This document shows positions 20,211-30,482 of a DNA stretch of 42,612 nucleotides, piece by piece. The stretch is from NCBI GenBank assembly GCA_025349905.2, contig MU624605.1, positions 1-42,612 of the forward strand, in the 5' to 3' direction. Made by a program: the position numbers and the translations under genes. The stretch is from Blastocladiella britannica. Lineage: Eukaryota > Blastocladiomycota > Blastocladiomycetes > Blastocladiales > Blastocladiaceae. The notes under the pieces were generated by a model. That model saw only the letters and a list, made by a program, of their open reading frames with translations, searched no databases and was not told the origin of the DNA. Within the stretch, counting starts at the first letter, position 1, and each line of letters starts with the position of its first letter.

Positions 20211-21761
20211 TCACGAGAACAGGCGCTTCTCGTACGAGTACAAAGAGTGCACGCCGCCCTCCACCTGGGCCGACGCCGAGCGACGCTCAAACCGAACCTC
20301 GCCACTACGGACGCCCTCCTGCAGAACCGCGACCGACTGCACGCCAATATCCTGGAGGCCGTGCTGCAGACCGACCTGGAGGTACGGCAGGAAGCGGTGC
20401 ATCGATCCGCGGTCGAGCACGGCGCCCGTCACACCCTGAGCGACCTTGATGCGGTCGGCCTCGGTAAAGTAGCGCTTGCCGGCCGCGTCGCCCTTGTCCA
20501 TGGCATCGAGGGAGCCCATGCCGCGGTACTTCTTGAGGCGCTTGCCATCGTGGTAAAAGTAGTCACCGGGCGACTCGGTGGTGCCGGCCAGGAGCCCACC
20601 CATCATGACGGCCGCGGCGCCAAGAGCAAGCGCCTTGACCGCGTGGCCAACGTATTGGATGCCGCCGTCGGCAATCACGGGAACACCGTACTCGCGCGCA
20701 ATCTGCGCCACCTTGTACACGGCGGTACCCTGCGGGCGGCCCACCGCCATCACCTCCTGGGTGATGCAGATCGAGCCCGAGCCCATGCCCACGCGAAGCG
20801 CATCGGCGCCCGCCACGCAAAGTGCGGCCGCCTGCGCCTGCGTCACCACGTTGCCGGCCACCACATCGATTTCCGGGAACGTGGCCTTGATCCACTTGAT
20901 CATGTCAATCTGGAACGTCGACCAGCCCTGCGACGAGTCGAGCACCACAATGTCGAGGCCAGCGGCCACCAGGGCCGTGAGGCGCACGCGGTCGTCTGGG
21001 CGGGTTCCGACGGCAGCGGCGGCAAGGAGCTGCTTGGTGCCGGACGTCTTGGACGCCAGCGGGTACTCCTTGTTCTTGACCAGATCGGCCAGCGACATGA
21101 GCGCAACCAGGCGGTCGTCCGAGTCCACAATCGGGAGCTTGCCCTTCTTGCACTGCCGCAGGAGCGCGTTGGCATTGTCGAGCGAGACACCCTTGGGCGC
21201 CGTCACCAGCTGCGCGCGCGGGGTCATCACCTTGGCGAGCGGGGTGGTGTCGTCCTTGACAAACTGCACGTCGCGGGACGTGATGATGCCCAGAAGCTTG
21301 CCGCCAATCTTGCCGTCGTCCGTCACGGGCACGCCCGAGAAGCCGTGGCGGCGCTTGATGTCGAGCACGTCCGCAACGGTGGCGGTGGGCGGCAGCGTGA
21401 CCGGGTCAGAGATGAAGCCGTTCTCGTACAGCTTGACGCGCTTGACCATGCGCACCTGCTCCTCGACCGTGCAGTTGTAGTGGATGACGCCGAGGCCGCC
21501 GAGCAGCGCCATGGCGATCGCCATCTCGGCCTCGGTGACGGTGTCCATGGGCGACGACAGGAACGGCAGGGCCAGGCGGTGACGCTTGGTGACCTTGACG
21601 CTGCAGTCGACGCCGGACGCGGCAAACGAAATGTGGCCCGGGAGGATCAGAAAGTCGTTGTAGGTGAGGCCGCCAGCGGTGGTGCTGTCCATGAGCTCGG
21701 AGACGTTGAGGCCGTCAGCGGGGAAGGTGACGCCCGAGGGGGTGGTGAGGGAGGAGGCCAT
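20211..21761 (-). CDS. IMD2/guaB-type: IMP dehydrogenase
   Basis: Catalyses the NAD-dependent oxidation of IMP to XMP, the rate-limiting step of guanine nucleotide synthesis, in the cytosol. A single uninterrupted exon codes 516 residues, the usual length of eukaryotic IMPDH. The catalytic loop [10 protein letters not shown] places the active Cys near residue 332. Upstream are [13 protein letters not shown] and the two CBS modules (about residues 118-232, including [11 protein letters not shown] and [16 protein letters not shown]). Downstream are the phosphate-binding [16 protein letters not shown] and [14 protein letters not shown], the flap [10 protein letters not shown], and the Arg/Tyr-containing [14 protein letters not shown]. 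The start at 21761 is followed by ASSLTTPSG, and an A-rich leader precedes it. Codon use is strongly C/G-ending, as expected for a highly expressed gene. It faces the membrane-protein gene tail to tail, 57 nt apart. Confidence 0.97.
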   Translation of the reverse strand: MASSLTTPSGVTFPADGLNVSELMDSTTAGGLTYNDFLILPGHISFAASGVDCSVKVTKRHRLALPFLSSPMDTVTEAEMAIAMALLGGLGVIHYNCTVEEQVRMVKRVKLYENGFISDPVTLPPTATVADVLDIKRRHGFSGVPVTDDGKIGGKLLGIITSRDVQFVKDDTTPLAKVMTPRAQLVTAPKGVSLDNANALLRQCKKGKLPIVDSDDRLVALMSLADLVKNKEYPLASKTSGTKQLLAAAAVGTRPDDRVRLTALVAAGLDIVVLDSSQGWSTFQIDMIKWIKATFPEIDVVAGNVVTQAQAAALCVAGADALRVGMGSGSICITQEVMAVGRPQGTAVYKVAQIAREYGVPVIADGGIQYVGHAVKALALGAAAVMMGGLLAGTTESPGDYFYHDGKRLKKYRGMGSLDAMDKGDAAGKRYFTEADRIKVAQGVTGAVLDRGSMHRFLPYLQVGLQHGLQDIGVQSVAVLQEGVRSGEVRFERRSASAQVEGGVHSLYSYEKRLFS

Positions 21762-21896
21762 TTTTTTTGTTTTTGTTGTTTGATTTGGGGTTGCAAATAA
21801 TGAAAGAAACAAAAAAAAAGTGTGGGACAGGGCCAATGGGGGAAAAGGCGATGCCAAGCTCGCAGAGGAGGAGGGGAGGAGGGGGGGTGCGGCCGG

Positions 21897-21904
21897 TATT
21901 TAAA
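21897..21904 (-). promoter_or_regulatory. TATA-like element upstream of IMPDH
   Basis: TTTAAATA on the minus strand lies about 136 nt before the IMPDH start codon, in an otherwise gene-free stretch (21762-22076) that also holds G-rich and A-rich runs. Position is plausible for a core promoter; nothing else supports it. Confidence 0.3.
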
Positions 21905-22076
21905 GCTGCAGCTGTGCTGAGAAATGCGAGTTTATGAGCTGTCGCTGATAACGGCACGCGGTCCGTTCCTAGCTCGGACCCACTCCGGGTTGATCCGACG
22001 CACGAGCGGGGAGTCTCGGATAAAATATTTTGTATTGGAAAAAATTATGTAGGGCATCTCGATATTTACTGTAAGC

Positions 22077-24197
22077 TCAGGCCATGACGGCTGTGTGCTT
22101 TTCAGCGTCTGCAGCAGCAGCAGTTGCGCATTCTAGGGCCGCGGGCGCTTGTGGGGTGCTGCTGGTCATGTCCATGGCATCAACAAGACTCACGTCCTCA
22201 CCGACACTGAGCTTGTTGGGGACGCCGCTCCCGCCATCCAGATCCACTTCCTCATCGGCCGCTGGCAACTGGGTGTCGGCCGAGCCCAGGGTTGCATCGA
22301 GGAGGCCCATTTCCTCAACGCGAATGAGGAATCTTCAAAAGATTCGGGCGAGTGAGTCTAAAAAAAATATTATAATAATGGACTGGTACATACTCTAAAT
22401 ACTCGCGGTACCAGCTGTAGTCAAAGCACATCCACACGAGGGGCATACTGCACGCAGCAGGGACAGGCTCGCCGTGACCGCCGATGGCAGCGCTGGCAAA
22501 GACTTGGCGTTCCTCCTCTTGCAACTTGAGCCCAAAGCCCTCGTTCGGGCGGATGATGGGCCGGGCCCGGAACGCGACATCAAATGCCTCCGCAAGGCGC
22601 ATCCCGAGGCGCCGCATCATGTACAGCAGCACGATCGTCGTGGACCGAGAAACGCCGGCGTGGCAGTGCACTAGGACTCGGCCCGAGCCGGCGACAAGCG
22701 TGGAAGCCTCCTGTTCCTGGGTCGGTTCTGGCGGTGTCAGCGTAAAGCCCATCGTTTGTACGGACGCGGAGGCCACTTGGATTCCAGTCGAGTAGCCATT
22801 TGCAAACGAGAGGCCCGACATGAAGCTCGAGCCCATGGCAGAGATGGCCGCCGAGGCCGTGCCGTCGTCCACCTCCTGCGGGCGCCAAACAGCCAGGTTG
22901 CGGGCCCGGTCAATGATTTCCACGCACTCATGAAAGACGGACTCGATGGGCTCTCCCTCGGCGTCCTCGAGCGCGTAGGTCGTGTACTCGACGCCAGGCA
23001 AGGTTGGCAGCCCGTCAAAGTAGCCGAGTCGGATCACGTGTGTGATGCCGAGCGCGCGCAGGTGGTGGGGCAACGCCGCATCCTGGCCGCCAAGGTACAA
23101 AAATTCGGGCAGGATGGCGTGCGGCCGGTCGCGGTGCGAGGTGCGGTGCGGATACCAGACAGACTGAATCTATATTCATGTCGTTAGAACTTTTCAAAAA
23201 ATAAGCAGAGTAAAAGGGGATTAAATGCGCACAAGCGTTGCCTGACGTTCGCGCAGCTCCTCGATCCTGCTCGGAAGCGGCGAGCCCGCCATCTCGCACA
23301 GGCCAGGGTACGTTTCGGCAAAGGAACGCATGCCACCGGAGAGGTACTTTGCCTCAAAGACGCCGTCTGCCGTCATGATTTGCGCAAGGCGCGCTGCCGG
23401 GCCGCGAGAACTGCCGTGTTGGTCGGTAAAGATGACCAGGTCGGCATTCAGCATGCGCTCCTGTATTACATTGACATGAGATCGAAACATCAAAAACAAA
23501 GAAACAGGAGACGCACATCGGCTTGCACACGAAGGCAAAGGTCGACGCGCGACTGGGGTGTAATCGGGAACGCCGGCTGCTGCAGGCGCCAGCCCCACAT
23601 GTTCAAGCTTGTCGCAGTGCCCTCGGGGACGTCCACCGCGTCAGACACCATGCTCGAAACGGCGCGACGGCGAATGGCGCCAACAAGGATGGGGCTTGTT
23701 GGATCCTCGGCGACATCCACGACAAGGATATTGAGGAAGCTCGCCAGGTACAGCATGTACAGGTCGGCAGCCGAGAACTGGAGCGGGTCGACCAGACGCG
23801 CGGGCACCGACGGCTGCTGCGGCGCAGGCGCGATCGGGCTGCTGGCGGCAAAGTGAATCGAATGCGCGTCGTCGTCGGTTGGGGATTCCACTGAGCCCTC
23901 CGCTGCTGCTGCTGCTGCTGCTGACATGAACAGCGTGGTCGCGTCAAACGAATCCATGCCAGAGCTGGACTGCTCTCCAAACGTGGGCGAGGGCGAGGGC
24001 GACACTGGCGCAGTGGGGGAAGAGGGCAGCGCAGAGTCGAGCAGGAGCAGCACGTCGCCATTGTCGTCTGCCTTGCCAACGCTGCTGACCAGGGGCGAGG
24101 GTGCCGGAGACGCAGCAGCCGAGCACGCGAGATCTGACGGCGATGGCGACGGGGGGAAGCGGTGTCCGCAGTCAGGCGCGGTTGTTGTTGATGTCAT
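22077..24197 (-). CDS. Rhodanese plus dual-specificity phosphatase (MAP kinase phosphatase-like)
   Basis: Four exons, 24197-23517, 23460-23233, 23169-22394 and 22332-22077, code 646 residues. After a Ser/Pro/Ala-rich N-terminus of about 140 residues comes a rhodanese-like domain (about 140-290). It contains LNILVVDVAEDPTSP, a basic RRR in GAIRRRAVSSM at the position of the kinase-interaction motif of animal MKPs, and YLSGGMRSFAETYPGLCE. The phosphatase domain starts around IQSVWYPH (304) with FLYLGGQDAAL, and has the P-loop HCHAGVSRST with catalytic Cys near 472. Between its middle helix and the P-loop strand is an insertion of about 60 residues rich in Ser, Gly and Ala. The likely role is dephosphorylation of a MAP kinase. 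The last junction (donor GTATGT 22393, acceptor TTGAAG 22333) was preferred because it gives YLEFLIRVEEMG; an acceptor at TTTAG would end the protein 16 residues later. Confidence 0.85.
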
Positions 24198-25436
24198 TTC
24201 TTTTTATGGTGTTTGTGTTTTATGGCGGTGGGGTATACAAAGAATGCAAGGAAAGAAAGAATAACGCGTAATGACGACGCTGGCACGTAATAATAACGTC
24301 GAGGTCGTCAAGAGCGTGGTGGGGTATTGTCGTGTAATATTATGTTACTATATTTTCGCGTTATTTGAGGGGACTTGACGTGGGGAAGAAACTTGGTCAA
24401 GCGCCTCTTCTGCTGCCGACGTTTCTCACTCGCGCTTCACAAAGCGATGGGCGAGGTCCGTACGTGCTGCCCACCGACACACACACACATACACGTATAA
24501 TACTCATATGCGTGCACGCACAGACACGCATAGCAGGGACTTGGGGGATCACCCTGCATCGCAGTCCCCAACCTGCAATGCTCCAACTGGTTGGTGTTCA
24601 GAAAAAAGGTGGCGGCCAAACCACCCACTCGTGTGAAATCCAAATCATGACTCGCCCGCAGCTGTCGCTCGCATCCTGGAAGCCGTGCCCGCTCGCCCAC
24701 CCGCAGTTGGACTCACATTTGTGTGCATCTGTGGTGCGACAATAAAAAAACGGTGCACATTTTTTTTCCACATTACACATTACGAGTGAGTGTAGGTAGC
24801 ACCGCATTTACCCACATCCAAAATTGCAGCATAAAATGAGGCCCCACTCAGGATTCACCAGTGACGGGACAGCGGGATTTTTTTTAACACAAAAAACGGC
24901 AAGTAATCTCGCATCTTTTTTGGTGCCGACCCGGAATTTGCGGTGGGTCGTTGTCTTGTCCGCGAAGAAGAAGAACAAAAAAGGCTATAAGGCAGATGTC
25001 ATGAATCTCGCCACTGGGCTGGAGAAATTTTTCGGCGCAGGGGTGGCGCTGTTCGCCGAAAAAAAAAAAGCGCGCCTCCCCGAATTTTTTTTCATGACAG
25101 CGGCAATGAAATAGGCGCGACTCGCCCCCGCCCGGCTCTCAGCAGCACTTAACTTTTTTTTCTCCCTCGCTCCTTCTCTTCAACAGTATCGCATTAATTA
25201 GTATTGTCCGCACGGCGCAACATCTTCTTTCTTTGCTCACTCTAATAATTGCTTCTCTTTGAACTTGAATTTGAGACATCAGTAACTTTTTTTCGAACCA
25301 AACGCAACTTGTTGGCCGGTCCACAAGTCCCCACCTTTTTTCTTTTTAACTCAACCGTCACTTGCTGCGATTCGCTGGTCGGACTCGTACCCACACCCAA
25401 TATCTTCCTTTCAAACTCAACAACTCAACAAAAACA
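24198..25436. promoter_or_regulatory. 1.2-kb intergenic region between divergent phosphatase and homeobox genes
   Basis: The longest spacer between confident genes. It contains an AC dinucleotide run (about 24477-24489), many T- and A-runs, and near its right end a CT/CAA-rich leader that runs to the homeobox ATG. No coding frame here looks real. The length, against 2-100 nt elsewhere, suggests a regulatory region for the homeobox gene. Confidence 0.5.
24477..24489. repeat. AC dinucleotide microsatellite
   Basis: Perfect (AC)6 run followed by an imperfect continuation to about 24495. Confidence 0.8.
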
Positions 25437-27406
25437 ATGATTTCTCTCGCCCCCTCGCCATCCACCAACCCCGTCAACCTCGCGTCTGCCATGGAGCCAA
25501 GCTTCCATTTCTCCATGCCCGCCCGGCCTGCATCGCACCAAATGTTCTCATTTGACCACTTGGCGGCGTCGTTTCACGCCCAGCAGCAGCAACAGCAGCA
25601 CTACGACCAACAATATCAACAACAACAAGAGCAGATGGACATGTCCTACTCGTCCTCCTCCTCTTCGCCAAGTCCGTCAGCCACTACCTCAAGCACCACG
25701 CTGGACGCGGTTGCCTTTGACGCATTGAGCCTCCAGACCCGGAACAATGGCCAGCAGCACCCCAACCAACACCAACACCACCACTACCCGCTGACGCCGC
25801 TCGAGTCGCCGGCCATCCACTTCCCGGCTGCCCGCCAAGTGCACCACCACTCCCTTGCCTCGCCTGTTGACCAGGTGATGGCTGCCCCCATGATGTCGCT
25901 GGCGACATTGCTCTCGTCCGGCCCCGGCCCAGCTGCGCTGGCGTCGCCCCTTGCGAGCTCCCCGGTTGTGGAGTTCCCAACCCTCAACTTTGACCAGATT
26001 GCCGCCATGGCCGCCACGCTTTCGTCCCCGGCGCAGCCGCAACAACAACAACAACAGCTTCAAGAGCCGGCTCTTGTCGCCATCAAGCCCAAGTCGGCGG
26101 CACCCAAAAAGTCGCGCTCTTTGCCCGACGCTGCCACCACCCCTGCACTTGCACCCGCCGCTGGCAGCGACGAGTCGGACAGCGCTGCTCAGGACGACAA
26201 GCCCCGTTCTCGGTTGACCCGCGAACAGATGGCCTCGCTGAAGCGCGTTTATGCGTCCACCTACTTCCCTGACAAGGCGACCAAGGAGCGGCTGAGCCGC
26301 GAGCTTGCGATCCCCGCCCGCACCATCCAGATTTGGTTCCAGGTCTGCATTCTTTTTTTCTTCATTCTTCTTTTGGTGAGTGAGCGCGAAATTGACCTAA
26401 ATTTGAAAAATAGAACCAGCGCCAGTACCACCGCTTGAAGCTCAAGAAGCGCAACGCCCTGCAGCGCGAGCAGGCGGACGTCGCGGGCACGCACGTGGCT
26501 ACGTCGCCGACTGGCTCGGCTGGCATGCAGCACGGCTTGCCCGCAGCCACGTCGCCCACCGGCATCACCACGATCTACCCCGGCTCCATGCCCTTCCCGC
26601 CGCTCCCCGCGCCCGTCTCTACCCACATGGCATCGGCTCCGGCTGCCGTCGCGTCCCCGACTGTGCCCAGCGGCGGCGGCGCTGGCGCGGCTGCGTCGGC
26701 GTATGTTCCCCTCCTTCCGGCGCCCACAGCCTCCCCAATGGCCCAATACTCGACGTACGGGTTTGTCGGTGTCGCGGCCACGGCCACGGCTCGTCGCAAC
26801 TCTGCGCCACCGCACATGCTCTTTGGTCAGTTGCCGGACGTGCACGCTTCGCCCCTGGTGGGCCAGCTGTCGCACCACGCCTTCTCGTACCAGTCGCTCC
26901 CGGTGTCGTCGTCATCATCGGCGCCCATGTATGTGGCAACCACGCACCAGCAGCACCAGCAGCACCAGCAGCAGCAGTACGCGGCCATGAGCGCGCCCAT
27001 GTTCACCATGCCCCCGACGCCACCCATGTCGTCGCACGTGCACCCCATGTCGCAGGCGACGTGGGGATACCCGGCCGTCAGTACTGCCGCCCCGTCGCCC
27101 GCACCCCGTCGCATGTCGCTGGCGGCCGTCGTACACGCCATGCCGTCCCTGACCGAAGGCGAGGCGCACCACACTTCGTCGTCTCCGGCGCCCGCCCCCA
27201 CCACTGCTGCGCAGTCGGTGACGGGTGGTTCGTTTGCCTCTTCGCCGTCCCCCATGCCCATGTCGCACCTGAGCGCAGAGTCCGGTGTTACCGTCGCCAG
27301 CCCGGTCGATGTGCTCGGCATGCCCGTTGGCATTGCACACCACCTCCAGCACCAGCAGCAACAGCAGTTCATGGGCCGCTCGCGCAGCAACTCCAATTAT
27401 TTTTAG
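25437..27406 (+). CDS. Homeodomain transcription factor with polyglutamine tracts
   Basis: Two exons, 25437-26342 and 26414-27406, code 632 residues. The homeodomain spans about residues 253-312 and is interrupted by a 71-nt intron exactly after WFQ of helix 3, a common intron position in homeobox genes. Helices 1 and 2 read SRLTREQMASLKRVYAST and KATKERLSRELAIPARTIQ. Helix 3 reads IQIWFQ|NQRQYHRLKLKK, keeping W48, F49, Q50, N51 and R53, but with Gln-Tyr-His-Arg where most have Arg/Lys residues. The flanks are low-complexity: Gln-rich runs around residues 50-70 and 200-210, His-rich and Ser/Pro-rich segments, and a Gln/His-rich C-terminus ending RSRSNSNYF. It presumably acts in the nucleus as a DNA-binding regulator, and its targets cannot be told from this window. 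No TALE three-residue loop insertion is seen. Confidence 0.88.
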
Positions 27407-27518
27407 CCAATGAATTATACATTTTTTTTATCGTGTGAATTGAATGGGTTAAACAAAGCGGCAACATTCGACTTTCACATCGAAAAATTGTAGAAAAATT
27501 TAAAAAAAAACTAAACCA

Positions 27519-30393
27519 ATGCCCTCGACGGAGCAGCCCCTTACCAACCTGGACCATCCCTTCCTTCGCCCAGTTGCAAGCGTGACACATGGGAGAGGAC
27601 TTCCAAGGCAGATCGACCAATACGCACTTGGCCGGACACTCGGGGCTGGATCCATGGGCAAAGTCAAAGCTGGCCGGGACGCCTCTGGGAACCCCATCGC
27701 AGTGAAAATCATTCCACGACACGCGGACAGCACACTGGCAGCAGACAAGGACCATACCGCGCGGGTCTTGCGCGAAATCACGGTCATGTTTTTGCTCCAC
27801 CATCCCAGTTTCGTACATCTCCATCCATCACATTTTTCTTGGTGGAATTACTGACATTTTACTTGGTTGCCACATAGACATTGTCTCGCTCATTGACGCT
27901 CTCATTTCTCCAACTCAATTTTACCTGGTCATGGAACTCGTTCCCGGCCTGTCATTGCTCGATCATGTTATCAAACATGGCAAAATGTCGGATTCAGTCG
28001 CCCGATCCGTTGCCCGGCAGCTGTTTTCCGCTGTTGGTATATATCTACATTTTCATTCATTTTCATGACAAAAAACGACAAGTTTTCAAACACGAAATAT
28101 CTGCACAGACTATTGTCACTCTCACCATATTGGTATTTCCCTTCCCTATTTCTAAGACCAAATAAAGGACTCACATTGATGGATATGCCAAGTCCATCGC
28201 GACCTTAAAATCGAGAATGTGCTCCTTTCCGAGTCTGGTGATTCAAGCTGCCCATTGCGCGTGCATCTGCTCGACTTTGGGCTCGCGCAGCTCTATGATC
28301 CGGCCGGGTTGCTCACCACCTATTGCGGCTCGCTCTACTTTGCTGCCCCAGAACTTCTCGCAGCACATCCCTACAGGGGTCCAGAGGTGGATGCATGGGC
28401 GCTCGGCGTCGTTCTTTTCGTGGCCACCACCGGACGCGTGCCATTTGATGCGCCGTCGCTTCCCGAACTGCACAAGCGCATCCGATCGGGCATTGTCGAA
28501 TGGCCGGCTGACAATTCCGTGTCGCGGGAGGCACGGCAGGTGATCCGTGGCCTCGTTACAGTGGACCCGCGCGATCGGTGGACAGTCAAACGCGCCGCTG
28601 CGCATCCTTGGGCCAGCAGTACTGATGCATCTGGACCGACCCAGTTTGCTCCGCCTGGTCGGGCCAGCCGCAAGCAAGCCCTCTTTGACATGTACAACCT
28701 CCCGGCGAGCAGTCCGCCAATCCGAACTCGGCTGGACCTTATTTCCACGCTTGGCCCGTGGCACATGGACGCAACCGTCCTTTTGCAGCAGCTGACACGG
28801 CTCAGTTTGGATCAGCTGTATCAGCACATTGGCGATCCGGCGCACCACCTCCACTCCATGCACATCCTGGTATACGAGTGGCTGGAGCGGGCAGTGCAGG
28901 AAGCCGCTTGCTCGCTCTCGTCCCGCTGTCCGCCTCCGACACTTGAGCAGCAGCAGCAGCAACAGCAGCAACGACGAATCCATCGCACTTCGGTCGCGCT
29001 CATCCAGGGGCGAGAAGCGGCTCGACGTCTCTCGGCGGCTGGACAGTCCGACTTCGCGTTTAACAACCTCAACATCAACAACGCTGACCAAGATGACGAT
29101 ACAAGCCAGCGTGATTTGACCTGCTCCAACGCGTTGGCTTCCGAGTCGGGTGCTACGGTATCCCGGTGCGACAGTCTGCCGACTGCGGCCGTGACTCGAT
29201 CAGATTCGGCCCTTGTTCAATCGCTTCCACGACCCTTGCTGCACGCGCACGGCAGCTCGTCACTCTTCACACTCGAGCCCCTGCCTCCGCACCCACCTGT
29301 TCCGGACCGTTACATGACGCACACGAGGACCTACTCTGCGAGTTCTGCGACCTCACTTCCAGCCATCTCCACTTTGTCGGTTGAGGGATATGGAACCTTT
29401 TCGACCTCCAATGCATCCGACACGGCGTGCGTCGCCACTGTGCAACCGACTTTGGCGTCCTCGAGCGGCAGGACCCGACCTCCTGGACCTCCCGGATTGC
29501 TCCTTCTCCCCGACTCTCCTTCGCCAACTCGCCGGACTCGACAGGGCGCTGTATCGCCCACTCGGATCCGCGCATCCCAGGTGTATGGAACCACGCCGCT
29601 GCTGGAGCCTCACCTGCAACCGTTGTCACCGCATTTTTGCCCAAGCTCGGATTCAAACTCCCCTTCCAGTACCGAGGCACTACTGGTGTGGACGGCGCCC
29701 AGCGACTACCATGATGCGGGTGAAATAGTGCTTGTGCTTCCTGGCGGCGACGCGTATGGAGACCCGGACATTGAGATTGGCGTCACATCCACTGCCCCAC
29801 GGCGCCCAGCCACAAAGGCGCTCGCCCTCCTTGGAATTGACAATGATGGAACGGACACCCGTTATCCCGGTGCCTGCGCTGGCGGTAGTGACATGTCTCG
29901 GCTCAAGAAATCCAAGGACCCGAGGCGCAAAAAGGTATCGTGGTGGCGAAAACCGTTTCTTCCAGAAACTGCAACCAGTAACACCTCCTCCTCCTCGACA
30001 ACCACCGTCCATGCCGGAACCGCAACGTATCTGGCGTCCGCGGCCGCGTCAGCAGCAACAGCGCGCCAAATCCTCGAAACAGGGCCGCAGGTGCCCGCGG
30101 CCGGAGCCATGAGCAAGCTGGCAGACATTGCACACGGAATGCATCTCGGAGTGTCCGATGCGTCGCCCACCGTGCTCCACATCACCCACCATGCGTCAGT
30201 GGTTGGGGCCGGGCTAGGCCATCGGCCGGACGTGGTGGTGCGAGCGTCGATTGAAAAGAGCGGCAGCGGGCGGATCGAGTTCCGGCGCATCAGCGGCGAC
30301 GTTGACAGTTTTCAGCTCATTGTGGCCAGTCTGGTGCGCGAGTGGGATCGAGTCGCTTCAGTTGCCGCTGCGTCCTGGCAACTGTGCATGTGA
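27519..30393 (+). CDS. KIN1-like: KIN1/PAR-1/MARK-type serine/threonine kinase with KA1-like end
   Basis: Four exons: 27519-27807, 27878-28036, 28109-28132 (24 nt) and 28193-30393, giving 890 residues. Kinase landmarks: glycine loop LGAGSMGKVK (about 41-50), ATP-binding Lys63 in AVKIIPR, HRDLKIEN (159-166), DFGLAQLY (185 onward), activation segment TTYCGSLYFAAPELL and PEVDAWALGVVLFV. The SLYFAAPE and GPEVD wording is specific to the Kin1 group. The T in LTTYCGS is the LKB1-type activation site. A long Ser/Pro/Gln-rich linker leads to RIEFRRISGDVDSFQLIVA, which resembles the KA1 membrane-binding domain at the C-terminus of this family. Kin1 kinases regulate polarity, exocytosis and ER stress responses at the cell cortex. 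The first donor (GTTTCG) is weak but gives HHPNIVSLIDAL in frame. The UTP18 start follows 89 nt later. Confidence 0.88.
28109..28132 (+). other. 24-nt microexon of the KIN1-like kinase
   Basis: ACTATTGTCACTCTCACCAT and four more bases lie between acceptor CTGCACAG and donor GTATTT. They code D-Y-C-H-S-H-H-I, restoring the expected residues between QLFSAV and VHRDLK. Without the microexon the joined exons stay in frame but lose eight residues of helix E. Flanking introns are 72 nt (28037-28108) and 60 nt (28133-28192). Confidence 0.85.
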
Positions 30394-30482
30394 TACGATT
30401 TTCGTCGCAATTTTTTTCTTCTCTCGCGTCCACGCCTCGCATCGCCGTCGCCGTCCCCGTACCGTCAACCTCAAATAATAAA

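Noticed and set aside
20247..21800. 517-codon open frame on the plus strand opposite IMPDH
   Set aside because: Shadow of the GC-rich IMPDH codons. The product is a biased His/Arg/Val string with no domain, while the minus strand has every IMPDH motif.
24365..24745. 126-codon plus-strand frame and its antisense partner in the phosphatase-homeobox spacer
   Set aside because: No domain, low-complexity AC run inside, and codon use unlike nearby genes. Most likely non-coding.
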